Source: Martelella limonii
GTDB taxonomy: Bacteria; Pseudomonadota; Alphaproteobacteria; Rhizobiales; Rhizobiaceae
Direction: 5' to 3'
DNA length: 64,000 nt
NCBI RefSeq assembly: GCF_013344475.1
Contig: NZ_JABUOU010000001.1
Location: forward strand, 992,001 to 1,056,000
This document shows positions 51,693 through 60,271 of this stretch, piece after piece. How positions within the stretch are numbered: the stretch's first letter is position 1; each line of letters starts with the position of its first letter. Under the pieces are notes generated by a model. The model saw only the letters and a program-made list of their open reading frames with translations. It did not search any database and had not been told where the DNA came from. The translations under genes were made by a program, and so were the position numbers.

Positions 51693-52556
51693 TCATCGGT
51701 TTGCCTGAATGACGGCGTCAAGCGCGGCGCGTGCGGTTTCGTCAGACGGGGTGAAGGGCGGCAGGACGTTTTGCCAGACGGGATCGCCGCTGCGCTTGCC
51801 GACCAGATATTTGACGGCGGGCACCAGCGGGTGGGCGGCAATCGCCTTGCGGGTCGCGGCGATCTCGGTCGCAAGAGCGTCGTCCGGGGCGGCGAGATAA
51901 CGGGCGCAGAGCGGCGCGGAGATGTTCACCGTCGCGGAAATGCAGCCGGCAAAGCCGGATGTCGAGATTTCTGCAAGCGCGGTCTCGGAACTCGGAAACA
52001 CGGCGAGCCCCGGCACAGCGGTAACCAGGCTCCGGCAATAGGCAAGATCGCCGGAGGAATCCTTGATGCCTGCAAATCGCTCGGGCCGCGCGGCGGCAAG
52101 CCGGGCGACGACGTCCACCGGGATCGGCACGCCGGTCATCTGCGGAAAGTTGTAAAACCAGACCGCTATCGGGTTTGCGCCCAAGGCTTCGTCGAGCGTC
52201 ATGTACCATCGGAACAGCCCGTCATCGCTCACCGGCTTGTAATAGAAGGGCGGCAGAACAAGCGCGGTCCTGTAGCCCAGGTCGGCAGCCGACAGCGTCA
52301 GATCGAGCGTATCTGCAAGAGACGGAAGGCCGGTGCCCACCATCAGCCGCGCCGGGTCGAAGGCTTCCGCCGCCCATGCCATGACCTCCTTGCGCGCGGC
52401 GATGCCGAGCGAGTTCGCTTCTCCCGTGGTGCCGAGCACGTTCAACCCGTCGCAACCATGTGCGAGCGCCCAGCGGCAATGTTCCAGAAATGGCGCCTTG
52501 AGCGCCCTTCCCTGATCATCTACCGGCGTCGGAACTGCGGCGATAATGCCCTTCAT
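51693..52556 (-). CDS. DapA/dihydrodipicolinate-synthase-family lyase or aldolase
   Basis: The 287-residue TIM-barrel enzyme has the Schiff-base Lys165 in FAGIKDSSGD, Tyr135 in VWFYNFPQMTG and the GTTGE box (LNVLGTTGEANSL), i.e. the full class I DHDPS/NAL catalytic set. The substrate-specific positions do not point clearly to DapA, KDG aldolase, hydratase-aldolase or pyrroline-carboxylate deaminase. The ATG overlaps the stop of the ferredoxin gene by 4 nt. In this operon, next to CoA-ligating, hydrating and oxidising enzymes, it most likely acts on a 2-oxo acid in a degradation route rather than in lysine synthesis. Confidence 0.88.
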   Translation of the reverse strand: MKGIIAAVPTPVDDQGRALKAPFLEHCRWALAHGCDGLNVLGTTGEANSLGIAARKEVMAWAAEAFDPARLMVGTGLPSLADTLDLTLSAADLGYRTALVLPPFYYKPVSDDGLFRWYMTLDEALGANPIAVWFYNFPQMTGVPIPVDVVARLAAARPERFAGIKDSSGDLAYCRSLVTAVPGLAVFPSSETALAEISTSGFAGCISATVNISAPLCARYLAAPDDALATEIAATRKAIAAHPLVPAVKYLVGKRSGDPVWQNVLPPFTPSDETARAALDAVIQANR

Positions 52557-52894
52557 GTCTGATTTTCCTGTTTCACTGGCCAGTCACGGATGACGGAATG
52601 ATCGTCGATCGGCGGCGCGTTCTTTACCCAACCGCCCGGCTCCTTCAAACCGCCGTCGCCATCATCGAAGACAGCGCGGTTGATTTCGACAAAGCGGGCG
52701 ATGTCCTCACCGGGATCGTCATCGTAGCGGATGGCGTCGACCGGGCAGATGCTTTCGCACATGCCGCATTCGATGCACTCGGTCGGGTGGATGTAGAACA
52801 TCCGCTCGCCCTCATAGATGCAGTCGACCGGGCAGACGGTGGCGCAGACGCCGTCCTTGATGTCGATGCACTCGCTCTTTATGACCAGGGCCAT
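52553..52894 (-). CDS. 7Fe-type ferredoxin (FdxA-like)
   Basis: The 113-residue protein starts MALVIKSECIDIKDGVCATV and continues CPVDCIYEGERMFYIHPTEC with IECGMCESICPVDAI. The N-terminal cluster motif lacks the second Cys (CIDI instead of CxxC), which is what [3Fe-4S]-plus-[4Fe-4S] ferredoxins of the FdxA group show. The C-terminal tail (DGGLKEPGGWVKNAPPIDDH) is the usual one. ATG 52894 gives the standard start; an upstream extension is out of family. The gene sits between a crotonase and a DapA-family gene, so it probably carries electrons for the FAD oxidoreductase (54853-56220) or another redox enzyme of the pathway. Confidence 0.9.
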   Translation of the reverse strand: MALVIKSECIDIKDGVCATVCPVDCIYEGERMFYIHPTECIECGMCESICPVDAIRYDDDPGEDIARFVEINRAVFDDGDGGLKEPGGWVKNAPPIDDHSVIRDWPVKQENQT

Positions 52895-52901
52895 GGCAAG
52901 C

Positions 52902-53678
52902 CTACCTGCCGCGCCAGACCGGGGCGCGCTTTTCCCGGAAGGCGGCAACGCCTTCCTGGGAATCCTCGGAAACGAGCGCGGCGATCAGCTCCGGCGTCTG
53001 CAGCGCCCGCGCTTCGGCCGCCGACAGATGGGCGGTCCTGCGCAACGTCGCCTTGATCGCCTTCACCGACAGCGGCGCCGATTTCAGGATGTCGGCGACC
53101 CAGGCATCGACCTCTGCATCGAGGCCTTCGGCCGGCACGACGGCGTTGACGAGGCCAGCGGCATGGGCCTCTGCGGCACTCATCATCCGCCCGGTCATCA
53201 TCAGGCCGGCGGCGATATTGCGCGGGATCAGCCGTTGCAGCGCCACCATGCCGCCATCGAGCGGCAGACGGCCGACCTTCGCCTCGGGCAGGCCGAAGCG
53301 GGCGGTGTCGCTGGCGATCACGATGTCGGCGCCGAGCACCATTTCCATTCCCCCGCCAAGCGCCAGCCCGTTGACGCGGGCAATCACCGGCACGGTGAGG
53401 CTCTGGCGCAGCGCGATGCCGCCGAAGCCGTTCGGGTTCATCCGCGCCCAGTATTCGAGGCCCGACGCGCCGGAGCCCGACTTGAGGTCGGCGCCAGCGG
53501 AAAAGGCGCGGTCGCCCGCCCCGGTCAGCACCACGCAGCGGATATCAGGATCGGCCTCGATCGCCAGCCAGATCTCTTCAAGCCGCGCCTCGGTCGGCTG
53601 GTCGACAGCGTTCATCCGTTCAGGCCGGTCGATGGTTACCCGCGCGACATGGTTTTCGACGGTGAAGAGAACGCTCAT
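52902..53678 (-). CDS. enoyl-CoA hydratase/isomerase (crotonase) family enzyme
   Basis: The 258-residue protein has the crotonase fold: VARVTIDRPERMNAVDQPTE, the oxyanion-forming RAFSAGADLKSG, and VNGLALGGGMEMVLGADIVI. Both hydratase glutamates are present, in GGGMEM and in FGLPEAKVGRLPLDGGM. This supports a hydratase rather than a simple isomerase, though substrate is open. ATG 53678 was chosen because it starts the fold and overlaps the CoA-transferase stop (ATGA); the longer frame upstream is a shadow of that gene. It is 7 nt before the ferredoxin. With the CoA transferase it implies a CoA-thioester phase of the pathway. Confidence 0.9.
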   Translation of the reverse strand: MSVLFTVENHVARVTIDRPERMNAVDQPTEARLEEIWLAIEADPDIRCVVLTGAGDRAFSAGADLKSGSGASGLEYWARMNPNGFGGIALRQSLTVPVIARVNGLALGGGMEMVLGADIVIASDTARFGLPEAKVGRLPLDGGMVALQRLIPRNIAAGLMMTGRMMSAAEAHAAGLVNAVVPAEGLDAEVDAWVADILKSAPLSVKAIKATLRRTAHLSAAEARALQTPELIAALVSEDSQEGVAAFREKRAPVWRGR

Positions 53679-54856
53679 CCGGCGGCCCTCACGGCGCTGC
53701 CGAGACCGAATTCGGCGATCACCTCGGCCGTGTGCTCGCCGAGCTTCGGCGGCTTGTGGCGCAGCACCACCGGCGCATCGCTGAGGTGGACCGGCGAAGC
53801 GACGAGGGTCAGCGGCCCGAGAAGATCGTGGTCGAACTCGAGCAGCATGTCGTTGATTGCCGTCTGCGGATCGGCAAGCGCCTCGCCGAGCGAGCGAACC
53901 GGGGCGCAGAGGAGATCCTGGGCCTCGAGCCGCTCGATCCAGTGGGCGGTGGTGTTGGTGGCGATCGCATCGGCGAAGCGCTTCTGCAGATAGGGCTTGT
54001 TGGCGCGCTGGCTGGCAAGATCCGGATAGGTCGGCGACAGGTCCTCGAGCCCGAGTGCGGCGCAAATATCGCGCAGCGGATTGGCCTTGAAGGCGCCGAC
54101 GATCACCAGCGCGCCATCGGTGCTGTCGAACACGCCCGTCAGCGGCATCGCGGCCCAGTTCAGCACGGCGCGGTGCTTGTTCCACTGCGCGGCTTCCTGC
54201 ATCTGCATGGCGATGATCGAATCGTAGAGCGAGACCTCGACGCGCTGGCCGTGGCCGGTCTTCTCGCGCGACAGAAGGGCGGCGAGCACGCCCTGCACGA
54301 GATGCATGCCGGCGGTGTAGTCGCAGAGCGTGGTCGGGTAGATCGAGCGCGGGATCGAGGGATCCGAGGTCTTCTCCATCACGCCGGTCATGGCCTGCGC
54401 CAGCACATCCTGGCCGCCCTTGTGGGCATAGGGGCCGGTGGAGCCGAAGCCGGTGCCCGAGGCGCAGATGATCTTCGGATTGATCGCCTTCAGCGCCTCG
54501 TAGCCGAAGCCGAGCCGCTCCATCACGCCTGCGCGGAAATTGTCGACCACGACATCGGCCTGGCGCACGAGGTCGTAGACCATCTCCTTGCCCTCCGCCG
54601 ACTTGGTGTCGATCTCGACCGAGCGCTTGTTGCGGTTGAGCGAGCAGTAGACGGCGTTGTTGCGGCCGGCCTCGGTGTGGTCGTCGAAGAAATGGCGCGA
54701 CAGGTCGCCGGCGCCGGGCCGCTCTATCTTGATCACGTCGGCGCCGAAATCCGCCAGCATCTGCGTCGCGCAGGGGCCGAGCATCACCTGGGTGAAATCG
54801 ATCACCCGGATGCCGGAGAGGGGAAGATTATCTGTCGTCATGGCATTGTCTTTCAT
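53675..54856 (-). CDS. CaiB/BaiF-family (class III) CoA transferase
   Basis: The 393-residue protein shows the family's N-terminal pattern GIRVIDFTQVMLGPCATQML, ADFGADVIKIERPGAGDLSR, LNRNKRSVEIDTKSAEG and DVVVDNFRAGVMERLG, and the catalytic Asp150 in HKGGQDVLAQAMTG, followed by GHGQRVEVSLYDSIIAMQ. Family members transfer CoA between carboxylic acids, for example formyl-CoA/oxalate or carnitine CoA. All key residues are visible. The ATG overlaps the FAD oxidoreductase stop by 4 nt; an internal ATG at 54841 is an alternative. It should activate the organic acid produced from the imported substrate. Confidence 0.92.
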   Translation of the reverse strand: MKDNAMTTDNLPLSGIRVIDFTQVMLGPCATQMLADFGADVIKIERPGAGDLSRHFFDDHTEAGRNNAVYCSLNRNKRSVEIDTKSAEGKEMVYDLVRQADVVVDNFRAGVMERLGFGYEALKAINPKIICASGTGFGSTGPYAHKGGQDVLAQAMTGVMEKTSDPSIPRSIYPTTLCDYTAGMHLVQGVLAALLSREKTGHGQRVEVSLYDSIIAMQMQEAAQWNKHRAVLNWAAMPLTGVFDSTDGALVIVGAFKANPLRDICAALGLEDLSPTYPDLASQRANKPYLQKRFADAIATNTTAHWIERLEAQDLLCAPVRSLGEALADPQTAINDMLLEFDHDLLGPLTLVASPVHLSDAPVVLRHKPPKLGEHTAEVIAEFGLGSAVRAAG

Positions 54857-56220
54857 TCTGCTGCGGCGGTGGATTCCACGCGGGCATTGGCCGAGGGAAT
54901 ATCGCCGGGATCGGCGCCCTGGGCGCGCATGCGCTTCTGGATGGTGGCGACATCGGCATCGCGCAGCGCCACGTTCTGTTCGAGCGCGACTGCAACCGCG
55001 ACGCCCGCCGCCTCGCCCTGCGCCATGCAGGGCGGAATTTCGCGGGACAGCTTCTGAGCCTCGCTTTCCACCGAATAGTGGCGCCCGGCGACGATCAGGT
55101 TGTCGATCCCCTTCGGCAGCAGCGCGCGGTAGGGCGTGTAGTAATCGCGGCCGCGACAGACGCTGTCGGCAAAGTGGCGGCGGGACTTCACGTCGTCGCG
55201 GGTGACGACATATTCGCCTTGCAGCAGCCTTGTCTGGCGGATGCCGAGCTGTTCGGCCGCCCCCAGCATCTTGGCGTTCTCGAAGCCCGGCAGGTTGGCG
55301 CGCACGAAATGCAGAAGCTTCATCATCCGTTCCCGGCCCTCGATCTCGGCGGCAAGCATGTCCTCCGGCGACAGCCCGTCATAGCCCGGCATATGCGGGC
55401 AGTTGCACCATACGATGCCCGGCAGCGGCGTCTTCAGCCACCACATGCCCCAGGCCCCGCCGATCACCCGGCGCACCTGCCGGTCGAGCGCCTTGTATTC
55501 CTCCGGATGGTCGAATTCGAAGGCCTCGGCCTTCTCGATATCGACATCACAAAGCCGGAACACCGTGGTGACGATGTACTGCCCGGTGAGGAAGGAGGCG
55601 CCGGCCGAGGCTGCGACATCGAGGTCGCCGCTCGCATCGATCACCATCTTCGCCCGGATCGCCTGCCGGCCGACCTTGGTCTGGCAGATGACGCCCGTCA
55701 CCTTGCCATCCTCCACCAGCGCCTCGGAAAACCATGAATGGAGGCGCAGGTTGACGCCGGCTTCCCGGATCAGGTTGAGGCTGGTCCGCTTCCAGCAGTC
55801 GGGGTCGAAGGCGACGGCGTGGATGATCGGCTGCGGGATGCCGGTCTTGTGGAAGTCGATCGCCCCCCAGCGCGACCATTTGCGCCACATCTCCCAATTG
55901 GTCAGGCAGTCCTCCGGCGGCGGATAGACCGCGCCGTCCTCTGCCGCCATCCGGTCGACGAATTCGGAGACGATGCCGGTGGTGACGATCTCGTTGCCGT
56001 CGTTGACCATGTCGTCGAGCACCAGAACCATGCCGCCCGAGGCCATGCCGCCGAGGTGGTGGTAGCGCTCCATCAGGGTGACCGAGCAGCCGTTGCGCGC
56101 GGCCGATACCGCGGCACTCACGCCCGCCGGACCGCCGCCGATGACCACGACGTCGCAATCGGCGACCACCGGTATCTGCTCGTCCCGTTTCAGGGCTATA
56201 TGTCCGTATGTCTCTTTCAT
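54853..56220 (-). CDS. FAD-dependent oxidoreductase of the FAD_oxidored/Thi4-like type
   Basis: The 455-residue protein has a dinucleotide-binding motif near the N-terminus (DVVVIGGGPAGVSAAVSAAR) and the pattern VTLMERYHHLGGMASGGMVL seen in FAD_oxidored proteins. A mid-protein RAKMVIDASGDLDVAASAGA is the second FAD-contact motif, and GIDNLIVAGRHYSVESEAQK with a MAQGEAAGVAVAVAL helix lies near the C-terminus. Substrate cannot be read. It has no cysteine clusters of its own, so the operon's ferredoxin may be its electron partner. A 57-bp gap with a small CGGGC-AACC-GCCCG hairpin (56239-56252) separates it from the transporter genes upstream, perhaps adjusting expression between import and catabolism. 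Confidence 0.88.
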   Translation of the reverse strand: MKETYGHIALKRDEQIPVVADCDVVVIGGGPAGVSAAVSAARNGCSVTLMERYHHLGGMASGGMVLVLDDMVNDGNEIVTTGIVSEFVDRMAAEDGAVYPPPEDCLTNWEMWRKWSRWGAIDFHKTGIPQPIIHAVAFDPDCWKRTSLNLIREAGVNLRLHSWFSEALVEDGKVTGVICQTKVGRQAIRAKMVIDASGDLDVAASAGASFLTGQYIVTTVFRLCDVDIEKAEAFEFDHPEEYKALDRQVRRVIGGAWGMWWLKTPLPGIVWCNCPHMPGYDGLSPEDMLAAEIEGRERMMKLLHFVRANLPGFENAKMLGAAEQLGIRQTRLLQGEYVVTRDDVKSRRHFADSVCRGRDYYTPYRALLPKGIDNLIVAGRHYSVESEAQKLSREIPPCMAQGEAAGVAVAVALEQNVALRDADVATIQKRMRAQGADPGDIPSANARVESTAAAE

Positions 56221-56277
56221 CTTGGCACAGCTCTTCCCCGGGCAACCGCCCGTCTTGAAATTCCGGTTGAGGTTTTC

Positions 56278-57087
56278 CTACCAGCGCACGATCAGGCGCT
56301 CGGCGAGCGTCACGGCGGCAAACAGCAGCACAGACAGGCCCGAGGACAGGAACACCGTTGCGTAAAGCAGCGCGGAGCGGAAATTGAAGGTGGCATCGAG
56401 GATCAGCGCCCCGAGCCCCAGATTGGCCCCGACCCATTCGCCGACAATCGCGCCAATGACGCAGGTAGTCGCCGCGATCTTCAGCGCCGAGAACAGGAAG
56501 GGCAGCGACGACGGCAACCGCACCTTCCAGAACACCTCGGATTTCGACGCCGACAGCACCCGCGTCAACTCCAGGATCTGCGGGCTGACGGAATTCAGCC
56601 CCCGCACCATGTTGACCAGCGTCGGAAAGAAGCAGATCAGCGCTGCGATCATCACCTTGGCCGTCAGCCCCGAGCCGAAGATCAGCACCAGGATCGGCGC
56701 GATCGCGAGGATCGGGATGGTGTTGACGAACACGGCGAGCGGGAAGAAGGCCTTCTCGATCAGCCGGCTGTGGACGAAGGCGATCGCGATCAGCACCGCG
56801 ACCAGATTGCCGACCAGGAAACCGAGCACCGCCTCCAGAAGCGTCGGCCAGAAATTGGCCATCAGCGTCGGAAAGTCCTGGACGAAGGTCAGCGCCACGT
56901 CGCTCGGCGCCGGCGCGATGTAGGAGGGCACGCCGAAGATGCGCACTCCCGCCTCCCAAAGCAGCAGGATCGCGAGCGTGGTGGACACCGGGATCGCGAT
57001 GCCGACGAGGCGCGATAGCCGGGCGGCGCGGCTTGCGGCGGTGGCGTCGATGGCCTCCACATCCGTTGTCATCTCGGTGGTCGCCAT
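56278..57087 (-). CDS. NitT/TauT-family ABC permease (SsuC/TauC-like)
   Basis: The 269-residue protein begins with a polar alanine/threonine-rich segment, then about six helices, with LSRLVGIAIPVSTTLAILLL as the first. The central coupling loop reads TRVLSASKSEVFWKVRLPSS followed by LPFLFSALKIAATTCVIGAI, with GEWVGANLGLGALIL downstream, as in SsuC/TauC/ThiX permeases. ATG 57087 is preferred over 57093 because GGAG lies 8 nt upstream, and it overlaps the ATPase stop. It forms a homodimeric channel for the importer whose binding protein starts the operon. Confidence 0.92.
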   Translation of the reverse strand: MATTEMTTDVEAIDATAASRAARLSRLVGIAIPVSTTLAILLLWEAGVRIFGVPSYIAPAPSDVALTFVQDFPTLMANFWPTLLEAVLGFLVGNLVAVLIAIAFVHSRLIEKAFFPLAVFVNTIPILAIAPILVLIFGSGLTAKVMIAALICFFPTLVNMVRGLNSVSPQILELTRVLSASKSEVFWKVRLPSSLPFLFSALKIAATTCVIGAIVGEWVGANLGLGALILDATFNFRSALLYATVFLSSGLSVLLFAAVTLAERLIVRW

Positions 57088-57902
57088 CAGCATGTCTCCA
57101 GAATCTGGCGCAGCTCGGCCGCGTAGCGGATGAATTCCGGCGTCTCGCGCTGGGCGATCGCGCGGGGTCCGGGAATGTCGATGTCGACGATCTTGCGCAG
57201 CCGGCCGGGATGGGCCTGCAGCATCAGCACCTTCTGGCCGAGAAAAACGGCCTCCGGGATCGAGTGGGTCACGAACAGGATGGTTGCGCCGGTTTCCTCC
57301 CATATCTTCAGGAGCTGAAGGTTGAGGTGATCGCGGGTCATCTCGTCGAGCGCGCCGAAGGGTTCGTCCATCAGCAAGAGCTTCGGATGGCACACCAGCG
57401 CGCGGGCGATCGCGACGCGCTGGCGCATGCCGCCGGAAAGCTCGTGCGGCAGCGCATCCTCACGGCCTTTCAGCCCGACAAGCTCCAGCAGCTCGCGCGG
57501 GGTCTTGTCGCCGACGGGCAGCTTGATGCCGCGGCTCCGCCCGACCTCGAGCGGCAGCTCCACGTTCTTCAGCGCGCTGCGCCAGGGCAGCAGGCTCGCG
57601 TCCTGAAACACGAAGGCGAATTCGCGGGCAAGGCGGGCGGCCTCTGTCGACTTCCCGAACACGCTCACCTCGCCGGATGCCGGCGGAATGAGATCGGAAA
57701 CGAGCCTGAGCAGCGTGGACTTGCCGCAGCCCGAGGGGCCGAGGATCGTCCAGAACTCGCCCTCGCCGATATCGAGGCTCAGATCCTGGATGGCGGTGAA
57801 ATCGCCGAACTTCACGGAAGCGTTGCGCAGCCGGGCCGCAGGCGCCGGAGCGCCTGCCTCCCGGTATGCCATCGCCGCGTTTGGCGCGTTCATGGCGATC
57901 AT
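57087..57902 (-). CDS. NitT/TauT-family ABC ATPase (SsuB/TauB-like)
   Basis: The 271-residue ATPase has Walker A LGPSGCGKSTLLRLVSDL, Q-loop FVFQDASLLPWRSALKNVEL, signature [20 protein letters not shown], Walker B LLLMDEPFGALDEMTRDHLN and switch His in FVTHSIPEAVFLGQ. The LPWR and FGALDE..R features are typical of nitrate, taurine, sulfonate and HMP (thiamine precursor) importers. The start at ATG 57902 overlaps the binding-protein stop (ATGA), with further in-frame ATGs within 10 codons. It is the second gene of the nine-gene operon and drives the permease encoded next. Confidence 0.93.
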   Translation of the reverse strand: MIAMNAPNAAMAYREAGAPAPAARLRNASVKFGDFTAIQDLSLDIGEGEFWTILGPSGCGKSTLLRLVSDLIPPASGEVSVFGKSTEAARLAREFAFVFQDASLLPWRSALKNVELPLEVGRSRGIKLPVGDKTPRELLELVGLKGREDALPHELSGGMRQRVAIARALVCHPKLLLMDEPFGALDEMTRDHLNLQLLKIWEETGATILFVTHSIPEAVFLGQKVLMLQAHPGRLRKIVDIDIPGPRAIAQRETPEFIRYAAELRQILETC

Positions 57903-58942
57903 CCCAGCTTCGGCCGCGTGTCGGCGGTGGCCTCCAGAACGGAAAGCGTCATGACCTCGTCGACGGTCGGCGCCTTGCCCTGGAACTGGTCGAGCTCGGA
58001 GTAGATGTCGATCTGGTCCTGCCAGTTTTCCTTGGTCATCGTGCCCCAGCCGTTTTCCTTCGTGGCCGCGTTGAAGGAATAGTCGAGCACCAACGGCACG
58101 GCCTCCATCTCGGCGGCCTTGTCGAAGTTCGGATAGGCCTCGACCAGATAGTCGACCGCCTTGTCCGGGTTTTCGCGGGCAAAGCCCCAGCCGCGCGAGA
58201 TAGCGCGGATCATCGCGTCCACCTTGTCGCCGTGGTCGGCAAGCGTGCTGTCGGTGACGTAGAAGGGATTGGCGTAAAGCTTGATGCCGGCGTCCCAGAG
58301 GGTCATGTCGACGCGCTGGTCGCCGAGGATCTCGAGCGCCTTCACATTGGTTTTCCAGCCGGTGATCGCATCGACCTGGCCGGTCATCAGCGGGTTCATG
58401 TCGGAGCCGATGATCACCAGCTCGACCTTGTCCTCCGGAATGCCGTTCTTGGCGAGCAGCGCGCGGAACAGAATGCGGCCGGTGGCCTGGGTGCCGATCT
58501 TCTTGCCGATCATGTCTTCCGGCTTGGTGATCGGGGTCTTTTTCAGCGAGAAATAGGTATAGGGATGCTGCTGGTATCCGGCGGCGATGCATTTGACCGG
58601 AATGCCGGCGGCGCGCGCCAGCATCAGCGACGGGCTGGACGACACCTGCCCGAGATTGGCGCGACCCGAGGCGACGGAGGCGACGCCATCGATGTTCGGC
58701 CCGCCCGGAATGATCTCGAATTCGAGGCCTTCGTCGGCGAAATAGCCGAGCTTGTTGGCGCAGATCTCGCCAAGATTGCCGTTCGAGGCGAGCCAGCCGA
58801 GCTGCATCGAGACCTTGAAGGTGTCGGCGGCCCGCGATGGCGTGATGGAAATCAGACTGCCCGCGCCGGCAAGACCGGCGGCGGCACCCATGGATTTCAG
58901 AAGCGAACGGCGGCTGAGACCGTTCAGAAGAGCGTGCGGCAT
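57899..58942 (-). CDS. NMT1/THI5/SsuA-like periplasmic substrate-binding protein with Tat-like signal
   Basis: The 347-residue protein starts with a twin-arginine signal (NGLSRRSLLKSMGAAAGLAG) and opens FKVSMQLGWLASNGNLGEIC, followed by GYFADEGLEFEIIPGGPNID and ASGRANLGQVSSSPSLML. This is the NMT1/SsuA fold whose members bind pyrimidines, flavins, sulfonates, bicarbonate or aromatic acids. GGGAG lies 7 nt before ATG 58942, which fixes the start. It is first in the nine-gene operon and divergent from a LysR gene. ThiY-like pyrimidine binding is one attractive option given the deaminase in the operon, but it is inference. Confidence 0.92.
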   Translation of the reverse strand: MPHALLNGLSRRSLLKSMGAAAGLAGAGSLISITPSRAADTFKVSMQLGWLASNGNLGEICANKLGYFADEGLEFEIIPGGPNIDGVASVASGRANLGQVSSSPSLMLARAAGIPVKCIAAGYQQHPYTYFSLKKTPITKPEDMIGKKIGTQATGRILFRALLAKNGIPEDKVELVIIGSDMNPLMTGQVDAITGWKTNVKALEILGDQRVDMTLWDAGIKLYANPFYVTDSTLADHGDKVDAMIRAISRGWGFARENPDKAVDYLVEAYPNFDKAAEMEAVPLVLDYSFNAATKENGWGTMTKENWQDQIDIYSELDQFQGKAPTVDEVMTLSVLEATADTRPKLG

Positions 58943-59030
58943 CGATGTTCTCCCTGCCACTGGTTGCTGATGCACTGACCCGGTGTTCCCCTGCCGGTTA
59001 TCAGTTCCAGAAGTGTACGGAGCATATGGC

Positions 59031-59050
59031 GCTGCAAAAAGTGCAAAAAC
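59031..59050. promoter_or_regulatory. direct repeat TGCAAAAA-G/C in the divergent LysR/transporter promoter
   Basis: TGCAAAAA occurs at 59033-59040 and again at 59042-59049. GTGCA (59041-59045) is also matched by TGCAC further on (59073-59077). The region lies between the divergent starts at 58942 and 59199, where a LysR-type regulator should bind. Confidence 0.4.
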
Positions 59051-59198
59051 CTGCTAACACTGAGGCATAAAATGCACCACCCCGGATGCGGTGCGTGTCT
59101 GCCGCACCGTGATCCGATGCTAACTGCTTGTTTTGACATGTCTAGCAACCCGCCTGAAGGGATCGTCCGACGGCGGCAGGTTTAAGGCGGAGCGCCCG

Positions 59199-60122
59199 AT
59201 GCATTCGACCTTCATGCGCTATTTCGACGAGGTTGCCCGCCAGCGCTCGATCCGCAAGGCGGCGGCGGTGCTGAACGTGTCCTCGACCACGGTCAACCGC
59301 AAGATCATCGCGACCGAAAAGACCATCGGCGTGCGCCTGCTCGAACGCACGCCGGAGGGCGTGGCGTTGACCGATGCGGGGCGGATCGTGCTCGAACACT
59401 GCCGCGAGACGCTGAACGGGTACGAGCGCACCAAGATGATGCTCGATGATATCCGCGACCTGCGCACCGGCCACATCAATATCTGCGCGATCGATTCCGT
59501 CACCTACGGCCTGCTGCCGCGCATCCTGCTCGACTTCAACAGCGTCTATCCGCAGGTCACCTATTCGGTGACCACGGCCCAGCCCGATGAAATCGGCGAG
59601 AAGGTGGCGCACGGGGCCTGCGATATCGGCATCACCTTCACCTTCGATCTCCATCCGGGCGTCCGGGTGATTTCGGAAAAGGGCGCCCCGATCGGGATCA
59701 TCATGCGATCCGACCATCCGCTCGCCAGCCGTGCGAGCCTTTCGATCGCCGATCTCGGCGGGCTGAAGCTGGTGCGCACGGTCGACGCGCGCGGGCGCAA
59801 TTCGATCATCGACCAGGCGCTTTCCGGCCTCGCGCCGTCGCTCTCGACCAATTGCTTCACCGACACGCTGCATGTCGCCAAGCACCTGATCCTGGCCGGC
59901 CGCAGCCTCGGCGTTTACACGCAGATCGGGTTTTACGAGGAGATCCAGCAGGGCCGGCTCTGTTTCGTGCCGCTGCAGCAGGATGTGCTGCTGAACCTTA
60001 AGATCGGCGTCATCATGTCCGCCTCCTCCGGCATTTCCCCGCCGGAACGGCTTCTCGGCAACGAGATCAAACGCGCCCTCGGAAGCCTCCGGCTTGACGC
60101 CGCCGCACCCGGCGCCGTCTAG
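59199..60122 (+). CDS. LysR-family regulator divergent from the nine-gene operon
   Basis: The 307-residue protein has the N-terminal winged helix (STFMRYFDEVARQRSIRKAA, then AVLNVSSTTVNRKIIATEKT with IGVRLLERTPEGVALTDAGR). An effector domain of type 2 periplasmic-binding fold follows (GHINICAIDSVTYGLLPRIL; CDIGITFTFDLHPGVRVISE; HPLASRASLSIADLGGLKLV). GGAG lies 6 nt before ATG 59199, and this start puts the HTH in the usual place; the longer frame upstream is not needed. As is usual for LysR proteins, it likely controls the divergent operon at 51198-58942 in response to its substrate. Confidence 0.9.
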   Translation: MHSTFMRYFDEVARQRSIRKAAAVLNVSSTTVNRKIIATEKTIGVRLLERTPEGVALTDAGRIVLEHCRETLNGYERTKMMLDDIRDLRTGHINICAIDSVTYGLLPRILLDFNSVYPQVTYSVTTAQPDEIGEKVAHGACDIGITFTFDLHPGVRVISEKGAPIGIIMRSDHPLASRASLSIADLGGLKLVRTVDARGRNSIIDQALSGLAPSLSTNCFTDTLHVAKHLILAGRSLGVYTQIGFYEEIQQGRLCFVPLQQDVLLNLKIGVIMSASSGISPPERLLGNEIKRALGSLRLDAAAPGAV

Positions 60123-60271
60123 TCTGTTATTTCCCAATTGAAGAGAGCCACAACAGAGTTCTACATCTAGGCGGCGCGGTCCAGCGTTTCAGGCAAGCGC
60201 AAAGCCGCCTTATGTCGTTGTTGCGCCTGCATGAGTGCAGTCCCGATCCAAAAACCACCGCAATCGGGCGC

